Assembly: GCA_018894105.1 (NCBI GenBank) | Contig: CM032117.1 | Span: 53,317,503-53,381,502 of the forward strand | DNA: 64,000 bases | Direction: 5' to 3' | From: Jacaranda mimosifolia | Lineage: Eukaryota > Streptophyta > Magnoliopsida > Lamiales > Bignoniaceae | Shown here: positions 59,619 through 64,000 of the stretch, in pieces | Numbering within the stretch: position 1 is the stretch's first letter | How the letters are laid out: each line of letters begins with the position of its first letter | The notes under the pieces: model-generated | Database searches by the model: none | What the model was told of the DNA's origin: nothing | What the model saw: the letters and a program-made list of their open reading frames with translations, nothing else | Program-made: the position numbers and the translations under genes

Positions 59619-60254
59619 TAGAGATGTGCACCTGTAGGGAGTTCCCCACGATGGGGCAGATATGGAGAGAAATTTCTCCCTGCAAGGAAGGGTACGAGGT
59701 CAAAATTGACCCCCAATTGCTAAACGGGGCGGGGATAGGGATCCCTATGGATAGGATCATAGTTCTCATTCCCGCGGATATCCGCAACTCGTTTAAAAAT
59801 TAATTAATGTATTAATTTAACATTATATATATTTAAAGTAATATCAAAATATATGTCATTATTAAAATATTTTTTTCTTCTAATAAACTGCATATATTTT
59901 TGTAGGAACCACCCTTAATGGAGAACCTTTTGGAAGAATTGTGAAGCTTTATTGATATTTATATTTTATGTATTTTATATTTTTAGTATTTTTATTGTAA
60001 TACATAATTAAATTTAGCATGTTATCTATGATAAATTTTAATTTTTGAAGTCATTTAAATTATTGAAAAACTTTACGAATTTTAGTATTAATTTTCTTTA
60101 TTTATGAATTTTTCTATAAATTTTATCAAAACTTGTGGATACTTGTGGGTAACCATCACCTGTCGGGGAAGTGGGGATGAGCACTCATCGTGGAGATGGG
60201 GACGTGGGCGAGGGGCAGGGGCTCCACCCTCGCTCTACTTCGTTGATACGCCTA
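59619..60254. mobile_element. hAT element with GGGGCGGGG subterminal words
   Basis: It starts TAGAGATGTGCACC; its end, reverse complemented, is TAGGCGTATCAACG. Perfect 8-bp target duplication CCCATTAA at 59611-59618 and 60255-60262. Both ends are GC-rich ('ggggcggggatagggatccc', 'ggggacgtgggcgaggggc') around an AT-rich middle. No coding capacity. Confidence 0.8.
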
Positions 60255-60463
60255 CCCATTAAAAACTGGTGATAAATAAAAAATGATGGACACTTCAACT
60301 AAGTGCATTATGGGTTGGTATTGAAATAAGTTGCAGAGCAAATTTTTCGTCAAGAATGAAAAAAAATATGATAATAATGAACAATAAAGTAAGTACAACA
60401 ACCATAAAAAGTTTATTCTGCTGCAAAACTTATAGATTATAGTTAAGGAAAAAAAATTGCAGG

Positions 60464-62190
60464 ATACAAGAATTGGAATGGTTATACTCAATGACGACCT
60501 CCAATATTTTGATGGTACATCATATCTAATGGAATCATACAAAAGTGTAACCCGCTTTATTTCAATATGCATCCACAAATTGAATTGATCTTAAAAAAGA
60601 TATTCCTATGTGAATGAAGCTCACAAACTAATTGGTGAAGATAATTTCAATTATAATTTTGTGAACTTCAGGTACATAGATAGAAGAGTTTATGATAGAG
60701 AACCCAAATTTTTTTTTCTTTTTGTAATTTATTATTGATTAGTACATTGGTTATAACAAGAAATTATAACTTCAAATTTTTTTTGGAGATATAAGTGGAA
60801 TACTCATCAAAGTCAAGAATTGCAACAAGAAGCACTCAAAGATGTTAGACAAATAACAATAATGGATAAAGAGTGGGTAATATATAATAATCCAATAAAT
60901 ACTAATTACATGATTTGATCGAAAAGTGAACTAATTGCAATAATATTATCTTTTTATTATACAAATTCTAGTCCATCATAATCTATCTATAGGGAGATTT
61001 GGCAAAGCATGAAAAAGGAGAACTACAACAAATTCTTAATCAAAATTCAATTGTTGCAGTTACAAATGTGACCGCAGAGCAATCTCTAGGTATGTCCGTG
61101 TTATAAAAAAAGAATTATTTAGTCAAACACTTATTTTTTTTTAAATTTGTATCAAGGAAATTACAACTACAAACATTGGCATCAACATTGCAGATAGAAC
61201 CAACCTATGAAGGAATTCATTATCTTCAACAATGGTATGTGAAATAAAAACTTTAAAATTACAACTCATATAAATTTCATATCCAAATTATACAATTATT
61301 TGTTTTTCAAAATTATGTAGGTTAGGAAAAAATAATGACCAACTCAAGATTCAAGAAGGAACAATGAAGTGAGAATGAATGAGAAAAAGAAGTGACCCTT
61401 CATGAAATAATATACAACAAAAATTTGTTGTCGCAGGTACTATACAAGACAAAAATTGTGCTCATTTATATATGCATAACATATTCAAATATTTAGCATT
61501 ATTTCCATAAGATGCAGCTTACTGTTTCAAAGGTATTATTGAGAAAGTTGGAAACAAATTATATGTGAGGCATGATTCATGCAAAAAATACATCATCAAT
61601 CTTGAAGACTGAAGAAAAACAACTTGCACAAAATGCAACAATGAAGATGTAGAAACAATACCAACATAGCAAAATATATACACAAGAATAAGAATAAAAG
61701 TTATTTATAAATATGACATTTATGAAATGTTAATTAATTTCAGGTATAGAGTGATCTTACATGTCAAATAAAATGGAGAAAATGCAATCATTACGTTGTT
61801 TGAAGAGGCGGCAACTATCTACATTGGATGCCCAATAAATGAGTATTAGAATCAATAGAACAAGTGAAATACATATCATTCATTCTCAATTTTTTAACCA
61901 CTTAAAAAAATAAACAAACTATGAATTTACTAACATAATTTATTTTCTAAGGGAAAAATGAATTAAGGTACTATAGAGCATTAAGTCCACAAGCATCCAA
62001 GGAGTTATGCTTTCTCATTACATTGAACAATAATATGTCAATAATTAATGGACAACTGAATGTTATAGTAGATGCAACCAAAAAGATGCATCCTAAAATG
62101 AAAATAGGAACAACAATGATACCCACTCGTATTTTAGGAAAGAATAGGATAATTGAACTTGAAAATTACATGAGTGAAAAAGGAGGGGCT
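60464..62190 (+). pseudogene. Replication protein A-like gene, Helitron type (decayed)
   Basis: Single-strand-DNA-binding OB-folds in RPA1 order. TRIGMVILNDDLQYFDG (about 60465) is the first fold; EAHKLIGEDNFNYNFV leads to DISGILIKVKN (60616-60820), the second fold start; GDLAKHEKGELQQILNQN (about 61002) follows. Then CFKGIIEKVGNKLYVRHDSC (about 61522) with CTKCNNEDVE corresponds to the zinc-ribbon region of the third fold. Then YRVILHVK...ITLFEEAATIYIGC (61743-61835) and a tail to about 62190. In-frame stops (after LED, and before NGENA) and missing splice consistency make it a pseudogene. RPA1-like genes of this shape are frequent passengers of plant Helitrons; no Rep/helicase is present here. 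Confidence 0.6.
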
Positions 62191-63681
62191 AAATTCACAT
62201 AGTCCCCCTATAAAATTCGAAATTACCATAAAACCCCATGTGAAAAAGTAGGAGTTTGATTAGTACCCTATATTTCTTTAAAAATGCGTCACTCGCCCCA
62301 TCCGCACTATTTTGTCAAAAAAAATGAAAAGACCAAAATACCCTTATGAGTGATGAAGAGGATTTTAGGCACTGCTGCAAGTTTCCCTCCATTGATTTGT
62401 CATACATTTGGATGGGAAAAAAAAAAAGATAAAAACACTCAAGATCCAAAAAATGCAAAAAAAAAACCCTCTTTCAACTCTCCGAAGAAAGAAGAAACTT
62501 TCACCCAACACAAGCCAAGTCATTTTTTAGCATTTTTTTGTGAATGAATCATCTTTGATTGAAGACATTCGTGACCCAAGAAGAATTTTCCTAGTACCAT
62601 CCATTCCAGGTATGTTTGTTTTTGTTTTTTCTTGTATTTTTCAAACTAGCGCATGTTGGGTGTTTGTGGGTTGGGTGTTTTTTTTTTTTCTTTTGAAAAT
62701 CTCCATAACTAAAAGAATGTAAAAGTTTAATACTATAATAAAACTTAACAATCAATTATATATAAGACTGTAAATGGCAAGAAATTTGCAGATCAAGTTG
62801 TTGCCTGTCAAAACCTCTATCTCTACCTCTTTCCCATTACTCTCTCATCTGGTTGACTGTAACATAAAAAGGGGGTGGGAAAATGCATAGCCCTTTTCGT
62901 TTTATATAGGGGGGTTACATGGCCCTTTTTATTTAGATAGGGGATTGACTCAACCCATCATAAAATTCGTTGATTGTTTCAATTTTATCATCTTCCCCAT
63001 TCCTCCCCAACAGCAGTAGCAACGGCAAAAGCAAACCACCACCGTGAAAATCATGGTGACTTTCATTATTTTCTCTCCATTTCTTCATACTTTGCCAGAA
63101 AGAAAACAGTTGAAATCAAAAATCCATTTTAAAACCCTTCTTCCTTTGGCCACTTGAAATATGAGCGGTTTGAGAATAGGTTCAATGATTGTGGGATTTG
63201 CTATTCATTACTTTTAGCAGTTTATTATGGCCTCTGATTGAATGCACTTTTTTGGGTGACTCATGAAGAAACTAGTTATAGAATTCAAATTATTGATGTT
63301 AGTTGAAAGATTATTGTTGTTGACTTTATTTTGTATAACACATGGGTTTTGTCTGCTTCTTGTTTTTTGTACTATATTCTAACATAGGGGTATTATGGCC
63401 TATAAATATAATATGATTGTTACTAAGTTAGCATTAGGGTAATAAGGCCAAATATTGTTATTTAAAACTACAGGGGGTTATTAAGACCCATTATTATTAT
63501 ATGAGGCATTAGTATAAAAATGTCAGAATGTCATGGGGGTAATATAGTCCTTTTTGTTCAAAGTCATTCTTTTGTTTACTGTAGTGATTAATAGAACAAT
63601 TTGATTTTATGAATTGCAAGGTCCTATGGATTATCTATATATTGACTTTGAAATTTGGTTGAGTATATTCATAGTGTTTAG
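62191..63681. other. Transposon-like terminal sequence, no gene
   Basis: 'gggggtgggaaaatgcatagccctttt' and 'ataggggggttacatggcccttttt' (62873-62930), then 'ggtattatggcctataa' and 'gggggtaatatagtccttttt' (to about 63560), recur like the subterminal phrases of a MULE. 'ccaaaatacccttat' and 'agtccccctataaaattcga' occur at 62200-62345. No TIR pair resolved. Confidence 0.35.
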
Positions 63682-63873
63682 GATGTTGCAGTTGAAGAGG
63701 TAGAGAATGATCCACCAGCTATTAATAGCCAAGATATTGAAGCAAGGGATCCTAAGTGTGCTGCAGATTTTGATGCAGAGAATGAAACAACTGTTAGTGA
63801 TAACCAATCTGCTGAGGATAAAGTTTATGATGTTGTGATTGCAGATATTGTTGAAGGTGTGGTTGCAAATTGA
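63682..63873 (+). CDS. Acidic exon-like fragment, possibly transposon-borne
   Basis: After an acceptor-like TTTAG an open frame runs DVAVEEVENDPPAINSQDIE, then ARDPKCAADFDAENETTVSD, and ends VEGVVAN followed by TGA at 63871. It is strongly acidic (many Asp and Glu) with no domain I know. Acidic low-complexity stretches of this kind occur in the N-terminal exons of MULE transposases, which would fit the flanking phrases, but this is inference. It could also be the last exon of an unrecognised gene. Confidence 0.3.
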   Translation, partial: DVAVEEVENDPPAINSQDIEARDPKCAADFDAENETTVSDNQSAEDKVYDVVIADIVEGVVAN

Positions 63874-64000
63874 TGCCTTTTATTTACAGGAAGGCATTCA
63901 TTGATGCCTATTATTTATGTATGTAAATACACCATATTATCAAATGAAGGAAGAGTTATATATTAAGTTTGTAAAGTGGTCCAAGTTATCCCCAATATCT
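63874..64000. other. Window end, nothing recognised
   Basis: AT-rich. 'gatgccttttatttacagg' and 'gatgcctattatttatg' form a short direct repeat. Confidence 0.4.

Overview
The window is nuclear DNA of a flowering plant, most likely a eudicot. The evidence is AT-rich spacers, GT-AG introns, a cuticular-wax gene of the CER3 type, a nuclear copy of plastid DNA, and dense nested plant transposons (CACTA, hAT, MULE, Ty3/gypsy, Helitron-type). Only one gene is clearly intact: CER3, on the + strand at 35419-39674, with 11 exons that join in frame to 627 codons. A second probable gene at 41987-42986 (+) has an unrecognised N-terminal part with a duplicated exon motif. Its last exon is derived from the 5' half of a histone H2B gene and breaks off by frameshift inside the histone fold.

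Layout: 1-2066 is a gypsy LTR copy cut by the window edge. 2.4-8 kb holds MITEs, a 674-bp CACTA foldback and a hAT-type element with its target duplication. 8.5-14.37 kb is a gutted MULE: the first exon and the zinc-knuckle last exon of a transposase remain on the - strand, and four tandem-repeat families occupy the rest. 14.9-18.1 kb is another gypsy LTR copy. 20.06-20.79 kb is a MITE interrupted by about 280 bp of plastid DNA containing trnM-CAU.

20.8-28.95 kb is a large decayed MULE with two convergent gene remnants: a plant-mobile-domain (MAIN-like) gene on + and a MuDR-type transposase on -. A gypsy-like LTR piece is nested in its left part. 29-34.6 kb holds a hAT element, a second copy of the plastid-bearing MITE family, a solo LTR and a MITE upstream of CER3. 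Between CER3 and the H2B chimera lies an RNase H remnant of a LINE.

44.66-46.63 kb is a CACTA element with a target duplication. 46.86-54.76 kb is a structurally complete gypsy element on - with 3-kb LTRs, PBS, PPT and target duplication. Its internal part keeps only gag plus the extreme end of pol. 55.5-64 kb holds nested hAT elements, a further hAT, and a decayed replication-protein-A-like gene of the kind carried by Helitrons, one segment of which is repeated 5.6 kb upstream.

The window is therefore mostly a transposon graveyard around a wax-biosynthesis gene. The observations most worth following are the MULE carrying a plant-mobile-domain gene, the H2B-tailed chimeric gene, the satellite complex inside a gutted MULE, and the plastid insertion whose breakpoints are fixed by a paralogous empty site. 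All alignments were made by eye; no database or program was used.
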